From: Closterium sp. Naga37s-1
Lineage: Eukaryota > Streptophyta > Zygnematophyceae > Desmidiales > Closteriaceae
Length of the DNA: 64,000 bases
Assembly: GCA_947471745.1 (NCBI GenBank)
Contig: CANJKZ010001150.1
Location: 310,001-374,000 of the forward strand
Direction of reading: 5' to 3'
A program made the position numbers and the translations under genes. This document shows positions 8,103-18,059 of the stretch, one piece after another; within the stretch, counting starts at the first letter, position 1; each line of letters starts with the position of its first letter. Below the pieces are notes generated by a model that saw only the letters and a program-made list of their open reading frames with translations, ran no database searches and was not told where the DNA came from.

Positions 8103-11100
8103 GATTCCTGTATTTGAACTGTCTATGGACGATGCTCGTCAGTATGCTTTGTATGCTGATGTTGACTATAGTGCTGATGGATTTGTGTGCTCGCGTGTTC
8201 GTAGTCTAGGATGCTTGCCTCCTGTTAGTGTAGACCTGTGCCTCTCTAGTCTAGGTGCTTGTGTTTCTGCTCTAGGTGCTTGTGTAGCCTCCGGACCTGA
8301 CACGCCTCCGGCTGAGGCGTCTCTGTCGTTCACGCTGGACTCTGGCGCGTCGCAGTGTTTCTTCCGCGACCACACGACCCTCACACCACTTCTTGCTCCG
8401 GTTCCGGTAGCTTTGGCTGATCCTTCTTCAGGACCAGCCGTTGCGCGCAGCTCCACCACCCTCCCGTGCCCTGTGGTCCCCTCTGGTGTCTTGCGCGGCC
8501 TCCACATCCCCTCGTTCACTCGGAACTTGGTGGGTGTTGGATACCTCCAGGACAGGGGGATCACCGTTACCTTTGTGGGGGGGGGTCGGGCTGCAGTCTG
8601 TACTGACGCTACCACAGGTGCTGTTCTGGCCACATTCACCAGGGAGCCCCGCTCCGGTCTCTACGTTCTCCACACCGAGCGCTCCCCGGTCGCGTCCTCC
8701 CCTCAGGTTGTTGCGTCCCCTCCGACCCAGGTCCCCAGTCCAGTTGCTGTGTCTAGCCAGGTAGTCGTGTCCAGTCCGGTCGCTGTGTCCAGTCCAGTCG
8801 CTGCGTCTTGCTCCTGTCGCTCTCTCGCCCACCGCACCGTCCTGTGGCACCACCGTCTTGGCCACCCGTCGATCCCTCGCCTTCGTGGCATGCTCAGTCA
8901 GGGACTAGTCACAGGTCTCCCACGCACCTTCCCGTCGCTCCCTCTCTCGCTTGCCCCTTCTTGCTCTCCGTGCGTCGCCGGTCGCTTACGCGCCACTCCC
9001 CACTCCTCCTCCCTTCGTCCGGCCACCGCTCCCTTCGAGACTCTCCACTTGGACGTCTGGGGCCCTGCCCCGACGCAGGGGTCTGGGAGGGAGCGTTACT
9101 TTCTGGTGGTCGTCGACGACTTCTCCAGGTACACCACAGTGTTCCCTCTTGCGAAGAAGTCCGAGGTGACTGCTACGCTGATCAGGTGGCTTCTAGCCAC
9201 TGAGGGCACTCGTGGTCGTCGAGTCAGTTGTCTTCACTCCGACCGTGGGGGCGAGTTTCGCTCCGGCATTCTCGGCGGATTCTGCGGCGAACAGGGCATC
9301 ACCCAGTCCTGGACGCTGCCAGAGTCCCCACAGCAGAATGGGGTTGCTGAGCGCCGCATAGGCTTGGTCATGGACATCGCCCGCACGTCCATGATTCATG
9401 CCCGTGCGCCCCATTTTCTGTGGCCCCACGCGGTTCGCTACGCCGCACACCAGCTGAACCTCCAGCCGCGTGTCTCGCGGCCCGAGGCTTCACCGACCAG
9501 TCTTTGGACTGGATCCCCTGGTGTTGGGTCGGCCTTTCGAGTCTGGGGCTGCCTTGCACTTGTTCGCGACACCTCCGCGGACAAGCTCTCGGCACGCGCC
9601 GTCCCCTGTGTCTTCCTTGGTTTCCCAGTGGACTCTGCTGACAGGTCCTTTTACCACCCTCCCCTCCACCAGTTCCTAGACTCCCGTGACGTCCGGTTTG
9701 ACGAGTCCGTGTCCTACTACACCCGGTACCCCTGCCGAGGTCTCCCGGTACCCCCTCCCCCTCTCTTCCTCGCACCCTCTCCTCCTCCTGCTCCCGCTCC
9801 TCCGGTACCCCCGCCCCCCCCTGGTCCTGCCTCGTCTGGTGTGTCCCACGCTACCCCTCTACCCTCGGTCGCGCGTCAGATAGCGTCTCCCTCCCCGCAG
9901 TCCTCCTCACAGTCCCCTCAGCAGCCTTCGGCACTTCCGCGACAGGTTACTGTGGACTCGGTTGGTGTTGGAGCTGGAGGTGCAGCCGCTGGCGGTGCTC
10001 GGTCTGGGGGTGCTCGGTCGCGGGGTACTGGAGCTGGAGGTGCTGGCGCAGGTGACGCTAGCTCTGGGGGTGCTGGAGCTGGAGGTGCTGGCGCAGGTGG
10101 CGCTAGCTCTGGGGGTGCTGGAGCAGGAGGTGCCGGCACTGGAGGTGCTGGTTCTGGGGGTGCTGGAGTTGGGGGTGCTGGCACTGGCGGTGCTAGTTCT
10201 GGGGGTGCTGGAGTTGGAGGTCCTGGCACTGGCGGTGCTGGTTCTGGGGGTGCTGAGTCTGAGGGGACTGATGCTGGAGACCCTGGTTCTGCGGAGTCCA
10301 CTCCGCCTCCCCACCGCCACGACACGCGTCTCCAGGCTGCCCATCGGCGTGAGCGTGAGGAGCAGGAGCGGTTGGAGAGGGAGCGGCAGGAGCTGCGGGT
10401 GCTGGACCTTCTGGAGCAGCAGCGGCAGCAGCAGCAGCAGCAGCAGCAGCAGCCGCAGCCGCCGCCGCAGCCGCAGCAGCAGCAGCCGCAGCCGCAGCAG
10501 CAGCGGCCGCAGCCGCCACCGCAGCTTCCCCTGGAGCGGCGGTTGTTCCCACCTGTGAGTGGCCTGCGGGCCCTTGGCCTTTCCTCCTCTCCTCCTGTCC
10601 GCTCCCAGTCTCCTCCTGTGTTTGTTCCTCCGTTGCCTCCTCCTGACGACCGTCCGGCGGTCTGGTCTTCTCCTCCTCCCTCTGTCCGTCGCGACCTGAT
10701 CACTCGTTGTCCTCCGCGTGCTCGTCACTCGTCCCCTGTTACTGACCTCCACACTGCCCTCCTTTGTTCGTCTCGTCGTCGTTCTCCTTCTCCTGTGTCC
10801 GTTCTCCCGTCTCCTCCTCCGTCCTCCCTACCAGCCCTCCCCACTCCTATCTCTGACTACTACCGCGTTGTTCGTCCTGTTGCCGCACGTGTCCTCGCCA
10901 CTCTTGTCACCGACTCTCGTTTCCCTCCGTCGTCTGCCTCGGCTCTTACTGCCGCTGTCGCTGAGTTTGCTGCCGCCAGCCGCCTTGACTACGCCACCCG
11001 TGTGGTGCCAGCTCCTCCCTACCGTCCTCTGTCCGTCGGGGGTGGGTTTGCCCTTGGCTGTGACGTCCTAGAGGACAGAGAGTTTGATCTGGAGTACTAG
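8062..11100 (+). pseudogene. Copia pol, first part: protease and integrase, closed by in-frame TAG
   Basis: The frame is open from 7297, but only the part after about 8062 looks like pol, where the reading must shift from gag. In order it shows an aspartic protease (FTLDSGASQCFF, active Asp at 8338-8340), a GAG-pre-integrase zinc region (LWHHRLGHPS, ~8840) and an integrase core (LHLDVWGP near 9045, HSDRGGEF near 9235 and SPQQNGVAERR near 9330). A long variable linker follows, with Gly/Ala-rich repeats (9960-10270) and Gln-rich tracts (10415-10530). The frame ends at TAG 11098-11100, and the reverse transcriptase continues in the same frame directly after it. Either the TAG is a disabling mutation or the element uses read-through; I favour mutation. 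Confidence 0.85.
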
Positions 11101-12735
11101 GCAGCCGCTTCTCCCTCTGTGTGTGCCATGCTGCTCTCCCCTGAGGGAGACCCCGACGCCCTTGACATACCGACTCCTCGCACTTACCGCGAGGCAGTGT
11201 CAGGGGCGTGGGCCTCTCAGTGGAAAGCGGCTATGGACTCAGAGTTGGCGTCTTGGAGATCCACAGGCACCTACGTCGACGCAGTTCCCCCTCCCAGGGC
11301 GAACGTAGTCGATGGCATGTGGCTCTTCAAGGTGAAGCGGCCGCCTGGAGCACCGCCGGTGTTCAAGGCGCGCTACGTGGCTAGGGGCTTCAGTCAGCGT
11401 GAGGGAGTTGACTTCTTCCAGACCTTCGCCCCGACCCCGAAGATGACTACTCTTCGGGTGTTACTCCACATAGCAGCGCAGCGAGACTACGAGCTGCACT
11501 CCCTCGACTTCTCCACTGCGTTCCTCCAGGGCCGACTGCACGAGGAGATCTGGCTGCGCCGTCCTCCTGGCTTCACTGACACCTTCCCACTTGGGACCCA
11601 GTGGAGCCTGAGGCGACCAGTCTACGGTCTCCGCCAGTCGCCCCGTGAGTGGCACGACACGCTTCGCTCCACGCTTCGTGACCTTGGGTTCAGCCCGTCC
11701 TCCGCCGACCCGTCGCTGTTTGTTCGAGCGGGTTCTACTCCTTTCTTTATCCTTGTCTACGTCGAGGACTTGGTGTTTGCTACAGCAGACAGGGCAGCCT
11801 TGGCTCAGGTGAAGTCCGAACTGCAGAAGAGACACAAGTGCACTGACCTGGGTGAGCTGCAGCGCTACCTTGGCCTGCAGATCACTCGGGACAGAGCCGC
11901 TCGCACCATCACACTGACGCAGTCACACATGGTGCAGCAGGTCCTTCGGCGGTTCGACTTCCAGTTCTCCACCACACAGCCCACTCCTCTTGCTGTTGAC
12001 CACAGACTCACGGGCCCCTTTCCTGACGAGCCCTTTGAGTCCAGTGGACCCTACGCAGAGCTGGTGGGCTGGCTCATGTACCTGATGACTTGTACTCGAC
12101 CGGACCTCGCCTTTCCACTCAGCATCCTTTCTCGCTTTGTTGCGACTGGGAGACACCGCCCTGTCCACTGGACAGCTGCTGTGAGGGTGGCGAAGTACCT
12201 GGCGACTACATCAGGCATGGGGCTTGTGCTTGGAGGGACTCAGCCAGTGGCGTTGACTGGTCACTACGACCCTTCCTACGCTGACGACGTGGAGACTCAG
12301 CGTTCGACTCAGGGTTACTGCTTCAGTCTGGGAGCTGGTGCTGTGTCGTGGAGGTCTACACGGTCGTCGTCTGTGGCTACTTCCAGTGCAGAGGCAGAGA
12401 TCTACGCTGGTGCCATGGCGGCACAGGAGCTTCGCTGGTTGACCTTCTTGCTCGCCGACCTTGGTGAGCGGCCTCGCTCTGCACCGACCTTGTACGCTGA
12501 CAACAAGGCCATGATCCTCCTGTGTCGAGAGCCTCGACTGGAGAGCAGAGTGAAGCATATTGACGTGAGGTACTTCCTCCTGCGAGAGTTGCAGCGACGC
12601 GGCCAGGCACGCTTGGACTTTGTGGCCTCACAGGCCAACACTGCCGACGTCTTCACCAAGGCCTTGGCGCCTGGTGACCACCACAGGTTCTGTGTGCAGT
12701 TGGGGCTTGTTGAGGTAGGCCCTCGGTTGCTGTAG
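11101..12735 (+). pseudogene. Copia pol, second part: reverse transcriptase and RNase H
   Basis: This is in the same frame as the upstream pol segment but separated by one stop codon. It has no good start of its own; the first ATG is at 11128. Reverse transcriptase signatures are WLFKVKRPPG, KARYVARGFSQREGVDFFQT, LDFSTAFLQG, VYGLRQSPREWH and LVYVEDLVFA. RNase H signatures are SSSAEAEIYAG, LYADNKAMILL and KHIDVRYFLLRE. The catalytic box reads YVED where active copia enzymes have YVDD, a conservative but usually damaging change at a metal-binding Asp. Together with the stop and the gag/pol frame break, this suggests the copy cannot make its own active enzyme. Confidence 0.88.
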
Positions 12736-12929
12736 ACTTGCTGTTTGCTCTACTTGTTGTGCTTCTATATATATACTAGTAAACTCTTGAACTGGCCTTG
12801 TGGCCACTTGCTTGTGCTCAGAGTGTGTGGTGACTCTGAGCGCCACCCTGAGCTTTGTTTTTTATGCTTGTTCTTGACTGGTCTTGTGACCCTTTGTTTC
12901 CGTTGGTTGTTTTGATGCCCCTCACTTAG

Positions 12930-12941
12930 CCTATGGGGGTG
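12930..12941 (+). other. Polypurine tract of copia element
   Basis: CTATGGGGGTG lies immediately before the 3' LTR, where the purine-rich primer for plus-strand DNA synthesis is expected. Confidence 0.6.
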
Positions 12942-13092
12942 TGTCAAATGTTTATATATTCTATATATTGTTAGATAGGCTACAGTGAGTTGCCCTCTAA
13001 AGGGTACAACACTTTAGGTCGACATTTGTATCTCCTTGTCTCTCCTTACTCAATCATCACTCTCGACACTTGTCTCCTAGCCTATTTTAAGA
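12942..13092 (+). repeat. 3' LTR of copia element
   Basis: This 151-bp copy matches the 5' LTR apart from one extra T. Read on the minus strand, its end supplies the codons LKIG and a TAG stop (13079-13077) that now close the hydrolase reading frame. It is followed by the target duplication CCCTG (13093-13097). Confidence 0.93.
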
Positions 13093-15352
13093 CCCTGGGT
13101 AATATCCTCCATGTAGCCTAAACCATGCCCATGACTGTTCTCATGCTCATGCTCATGCGCATGACCATGGTGGTGGTGGTGTACACTTCCCCCCTTGACC
13201 TTTCCTGCACCAGCAACAGCAGCAGGCCTGCTTCTGTGCTCCTTGCCACCACCCTTTCCTGCAGGCAGTGGAGGCTGGGCAGCTACGAACCTCGCAATCG
13301 CCTCGGCTATGTCCCCTGGATGGTCCTCCTGGTTGGGGTGGAAGGACGGAGAGTGAAGGGAGGTGAGAATGATGTGCTGTGCTGTGCATGTGGTCAGTAT
13401 CAATGCTGTCAAGGGGTAGAGATCTACAGACTCAAATAGAGTGAGACCTCAAGCACACACCCCGATTCTACGTCAGAGGTGACCTATAAAATCACTGCAA
13501 GCACACATCTTAGGCACCTCATAAACAAGGTGCAAGCACGCACCTGGGGCCAGCGCTTGCCGTCATGCAGGTGGAAGTCTGCCAGAGGCCAGTGCGACCG
13601 AACCTCCTCGCCCTGCTCTTCCGCCTCCCTGGACCAAAGCAGCTGCCTCGGCACCCGACCCAGCGCCCTCTCTGCATGCCGCTGCACCGTCCGCGCCATG
13701 TCATGCGTCAGATTGCCATGCTGGCGCGCCAGCATGGCAGCGTGGATGCCCCCATGCGCCTGCAGCAGGTACGCGTGGGCCCGCGCCACGTCATCGGCCA
13801 CACGAGCGCTGACGCAGCACGAGGCAAGGAGGGCAGCAACGGGGAAGACAGAGCGGGCAGCGAGGGCAGTGAGGTGGGGGTAGCGGAGGAGCCAGGCGGG
13901 GGGGAAGGCGGGAGCAAAGGGGTCTTCCATGGGTGTGTCAATGAGTGTTATGCTTCTCACTCGTTGCACGTTGTCCGCTGCCCACAACGTGCCGACCACA
14001 CCGCCCGTATCATGCAGCACCAGGTGCACCGGCTCGGCAATCCCAAGGGCCTCTAGCACCCTGTCCAGGATCCGCGCGAGCTGGTGCGCAGGGTACACTG
14101 CTGCTACACCCTCTTCTTCTGAGGTTAATTTGGTGGATAGACCTGACCCTGGGAGGTCAAGGGCGAGTGCTCTGAGCCCCCGGTCAGCGAGGAGAGTGAT
14201 GACGTCACGGTACAGGAACGAGCTGCCACCCAGCCCATGCAGCAGCACCACCACTTCCTTACTCCGCCCCTCCCCCGCCTGCCCCCCACCGCTCCCGCCA
14301 CCTCCGCCGTCAGCGCCCCATCTCCTCCCGCGGCCTGTCCCCCACCCCTCCGCGCGCACGAAGACCTCTATTTCCCCCTGCTGCCCGTGACCACCCGCCC
14401 CGCCCGCCACGGCGCCCGGCGCGGCGACTTTGATGGTCTGGCCGCGGTCCAGGTGCGCGCGCACGAGCGGCGGGATGGAGATGAAGTCGCGCCGCCCCGC
14501 GTCCTCCAGGAACAGAAACTGCGCCAGGAGAAATATCCCCGCTATAAGCCCCGTGAGGGTGATGAAAACGAGCCAGAAGACGAACACCCCCAGGGGCTGC
14601 TGGCGCGGCTTCGTCTGCGGTGCAGCGGGGGGCTCCACCGCCTTAGGTGAGGATTCAGCCGCAGTCTCCTTGCCTTGCGCGTCAGGCGTGCCTTGCGCTC
14701 CTGGCTCATCCTTTGCCCTGCAGGCACTCGCTGCCGCTGTAGTTGCCTCCCCTGCTTCTTCTGCTGCTCCTGCTGCTAAGACTTCCCCTTCCGCTGTTTG
14801 TTCTCGCCTTTCCCCAGCCACCTCCACGCCGCTCTGCTCGTCCTCCGCTCCCTCCGCTGCAGTTTCCGACGCTTGCGCGTCCCCGCATTCGCTGGCACCG
14901 CCCGCCTCATCGCCTGCATCTTCTCCCGCGGTCGCCTCGGCTGCTGGCTGCGAATCCTCCCCAGATCCAGTATCGTCAGTCACCGCGCTCGGCGCGCTAT
15001 TTACTGCTCCGCGTTCCGCCGTTTCGCGACTGTCCCGCGGGGAGTCCGCTTCCGCTGCTGCCCCCCCTACCTCGCTTCCGCCTTCCCCTTTCCCCCGCCT
15101 CCTCCGCAGCGTCGACCCCTCGCCGCCGGCCGTTTCACTCGTGCCGTCACTGGACGCGTCGTGCCGGCCGCCGTCTGTTTCCGCAACAGCTGACGGCGAC
15201 GGCGAATCCGGTGACGGCTTGTCGTCAGTGTCGGGTGAGAGCGCGGGATTTGCAGCATTTGACGACTCGCCAGCTTTCTTCCTGCCTCTTTTAAACAGCG
15301 ACATCGCGATCGTGCCGGCGCCGACTGCGGCCCACGCGATGGGCAGAGCCAT
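13077..15352 (-). CDS. Membrane-anchored alpha/beta-hydrolase, C-terminus altered by retrotransposon
   Basis: Exon 1 is 15352-13544 and exon 2 is 13328-13077; intron 13543-13329 has a GTGCGT donor and a CAACCAG acceptor. The present frame gives 686 residues. Residues ~35-240 are acidic, Ser/Ala/Glu-rich and probably disordered. A hydrophobic segment (VFVFWLVFITLTGLIAGIFL, ~245-272) is a membrane anchor. The hydrolase fold follows: LLHGLGGSS (oxyanion loop, ~371), ALDLPGSGLS, and a nucleophile elbow LVLHDTGG with Asp near 448 instead of Ser. The intron joins RWPQ to EDHPGDIAEAIARFV, the usual helix after the catalytic His region. The tail is His-rich (HHHHHGHAHEHEHE). Plant relatives with a membrane anchor exist but their substrates are unclear. 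The last codons and stop come from the LTR; the original 10-residue ending lies at 5366-5404. Confidence 0.82.
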
Positions 15353-15819
15353 GGCTGAGGCTCGTTCGACGACACGCGAAGAGACTGGCGACGAGCCGCG
15401 CTAGTATCAGCACGCGGGCGGTGTCACTGATCTAATGGTATAGCGTGGTGCTACGGTGTGATGGCAGCGATGCTCGTTGTTGTGAAAGGATCTGAACTGA
15501 AGTTGTCGTGAGCGGCAGAGAATAGTTGGGCGGGATGAGGTGGTGGGGAGGTTCGGCTGACGCAGATCCCAAGAATATGGGATCTTGGTGCAGTTCAGAA
15601 CACCACGATATACAGTGTAATTATCAGGACATACAAACGTCTTTCACATCACTGAGGGTAAATGCACATTACATACACACAAGGCATAACATAACTAGAT
15701 GAGGCAAGCAACGCAGGCTGCCCCACAAGCCTTGGGGCGAGCGCCGACCCCAAGTTTGCAACTGGAAGGTAATAATCACTAGCACCCGTTGCAACTGTTT
15801 CACGACAAACTCATGGTTA
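15353..15819. other. intergenic, hydrolase promoter side and RAMP4 3' flank
   Basis: No gene is seen. The right part is the 3' flank of RAMP4 and the left part lies upstream of the hydrolase start. Both genes are on the minus strand, so the hydrolase promoter should lie here. Confidence 0.5.
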
Positions 15820-16668
15820 TTAGTCAACTGCGCGTGTCTGGGCATTGCGGATGATTTGAAAGAGAGCTGCAGGGGAACGGGAAGTAGGAGCAACGAGAGG
15901 TGAGATGAATACGGGATAGAGCACAGAGGAATTGTGGCATGGAGGAGGGAAGCGGGCTGGGAAGCTGATGAGTCAAGATAGAAAAGAAGGCAAGGCATGG
16001 GAGGTAAGGAGCAGACGCGAAGGAGCCGAACTGCGAAGCAGCAACAACGGATACAACACAGAACAGGAGGATGGCTGCATCGTGCTGGCGAAGCTAGTAC
16101 TCGTCAAATCTCCGGAAAATGCACGACACAATCCGTGCAAGTGCAACCCATACCGTACAAGAATCAGTCCGTGCAAGGCGTACAAGGCGCAGTTCATGCA
16201 AGGCATACCGGAGCCGACGACAACGAAGACGAAGAAGATGATGACGATGGTGCTGACGGGGTACTTGTCGCCCTTCTTCGCCACTGTCTCCGGCACGCTC
16301 CCTCGCCGCGCGATGTTGCCCTGAAATCGCGCGCTCTTGCGCTCCACCACGCGCTTCGACGTCGTCTGGCACGCTCGCGACGAGCGGACGGGGGGGCGAG
16401 AAGGAAAGGAGAGTGGAAAAACGAGAGAGGCGAAGGAGAGATGACAGAGGAGAAAGGCAATGGGCGACGAGGGAAGATGACGGAAGAACAAAGTGCGGAG
16501 AGCGTGAGAGCGGTCGCATGAAAACTTACCCGGTTCAGACGAGAAACATGGAGGCCAAGGAGCCGAAACACATTAAGAGAGCGACCAACGACGACAAACG
16601 ACCTACGACTGCAAGCGACCTACGATAAGTACAAGCACCAGGCAAACAAGGTGAGGACTACGAACCAT
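15820..16668 (-). CDS. RAMP4: RAMP4/SERP1-family ER translocon-associated protein
   Basis: The spliced product is 68 residues, the usual size for the family (about 66-70). The coding exons are a tentative ATG-only exon (16668-16666, donor GTTCGT), 16365-16209 (TTSKRVVERKSARF, RRGSVPETVAKKG, then one membrane segment YPVSTIVIIFFVFVVVGS) and 15866-15820 (ALFQIIRNAQTRAVD, TAA). The second junction has a GTATGC donor and a CCTGCAG acceptor and keeps the frame. RAMP4 is a tail-anchored ER protein bound to Sec61 that stabilises nascent membrane proteins during stress. Only the start is uncertain: no in-frame ATG precedes TTSKR in the same exon, so the initiator must come from an upstream exon. A second possible donor, CCGG|GTAAGT at 16528, may mark an untranslated exon. 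Confidence 0.88.
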
Positions 16669-17190
16669 GGCTGCGTCAAAATTCAGTATTTACGGTAAGC
16701 TGAGCACCGAGCGAGGTCGCCGACCAAAGCGGAAGTGCAAGTGCGTCAGTCGAAGGAAGCAAGAAAGTGGAACTGCATTGCTCGCGTTGCGGCTGTCGCA
16801 CAACCTAAAGAATCCGCTGCTCGTGGAAAGGGTTGCACTCGAATTCGCCCGTCCATCAGGAAAGCACGAAACGAAATGTTGCACATATGGTAGAAAGGGG
16901 ATTCTTTGCGAATGCTAAATTTCTTACTAAGAATTGTGCAGAACAATGACTCAGCCTAGAGGTTCTACACAGCCTAGGAGCTACACAGCCATAGATAGCT
17001 TGAAGATTGTACTAGTTCCTCATCCGTATCTGACTTATGACAGTACAATAGTCACATAAGTATCAGCCACACTACTCTACTACACCAACTGCAGTAAAAG
17101 GTAAGGGGGCTTAGGGTTCAACCCCCTTCTCTAACTTCTGGCTTTCAGAAGCCTTCACCTGGGGTTTCAACATCCCTCCCCTGCCATGCT
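16669..17190. other. intergenic, RAMP4 upstream region
   Basis: No gene is seen. The open frame starting at 16667 (plus) lies opposite the RAMP4 first exon and matches no family. Confidence 0.45.
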
Positions 17191-17208
17191 CTCCCCTCTT
17201 GTGGGGAC

Positions 17209-17690
17209 TCACCCTCCAACCGCAGCACCATCACCATTTCCCACCACTCTCCACCACCACTCCCCACCACTCCCCACCACTCCCCACCACTCTCCACCAC
17301 CACTTACAACCACCCTCCACCACCAGTTCCAACCACTCTCCACCACCACTTCCAACCACTCTCCACCACCACTTCCAACCACTCTCCACCACCACTCCAG
17401 AGTGGGGCTGAGGAGCGACCCCAAGACCTGAACCCTCACCGACGTGGCAAGAGGGGAGCCACACCAGACCCCCGGCCGCAGGGTCTGGTGATCGTCCATT
17501 ATGCCTTAAACGTGCGGCTATTGGAATTCAGACTCAAGGCCTCCCCCCAACCACCACCCTCCACCACCAACCACCACCAACCACCACCAGCCACCACAGC
17601 CACCGCCACCACCAACCACCACCAACACCAGCACCAACACCAACCACCAACACCACCGCCAACCACCAGCACCAGTGACCACCACAGTGG
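17209..17690. repeat. CCACCACT- and CCACCACCAA-type simple repeats
   Basis: 17230-17400 is a tandem array built on CCACCACTCCCCACCACTC and CTCCACCACCACTTCCAAC. 17545-17685 is a second array of CCACCA/CCAACACCA. Long Pro/Thr/His or Gly/Trp/Val frames on both strands are by-products of these arrays. Confidence 0.85.
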
Positions 17691-18059
17691 ATGAACCTGC
17701 CAAGGGGTGCAGAGAAAACGATTAGTAGCTGACCTTTGAAGAGCATTCACAAGAGTGAGTACAGAAGTGCTGAAAAATAGCGAGTGCAGCAGTGCAAAGA
17801 GCAAGGACGGCAGCAAAAACGAAGGGTCAAGGAGAAGGGCCAGTTGGGTACTTAACTGCGTCGAGTTAAGGTACTGATGGGTGCAGTGCAGCAGCTGCGC
17901 CCCTCCCCACACGCCTCTGCTCCCACTGGCACCCTGGGGGGGGGAAGGGATGGGGGTTGGAGGGGGGGAGTGAGTGAGTGGGGAGTGCGGATGCAGATCC
18001 AAACGAGTGGAGCATGCCTGCACGGCCTAGGCTGCTGTAGCACCCAAGGAAAGGGGGAG

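Larger units (their letters stand above)
5405..13092 (+). mobile_element. Ty1/copia LTR retrotransposon, complete, 7.69 kb
   Basis: LTRs of 150 and 151 bp (5405-5554 and 12942-13092) flank a primer-binding site, a repeat-rich leader, gag and a copia-order pol (protease, integrase, reverse transcriptase, RNase H). The element is bounded by 5-bp target duplications CCCTG (5400-5404 and 13093-13097). The LTRs start TGTCAAATG, end TTTTAAGA and differ by a single T, so the insertion is recent. Integrase upstream of reverse transcriptase places it in Ty1/copia. Defects are a frame change between gag and pol near 8058-8062, an in-frame TAG at 11098-11100, and a YVED in place of the usual YxDD in reverse transcriptase. 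It lies antisense inside the last exon of the hydrolase gene. Confidence 0.93.

Noticed and set aside
9918..10752. Long minus-strand and +1-frame ORFs across the copia pol linker
   Set aside because: They are shadows of the GGA/GGTGCT and CAG repeats of the pol linker and have no independent features.
13484..15404. Plus-strand ORFs of 131-324 codons over the hydrolase exon
   Set aside because: They are antisense to a clear hydrolase with domain motifs and are an effect of GC-rich codon bias.
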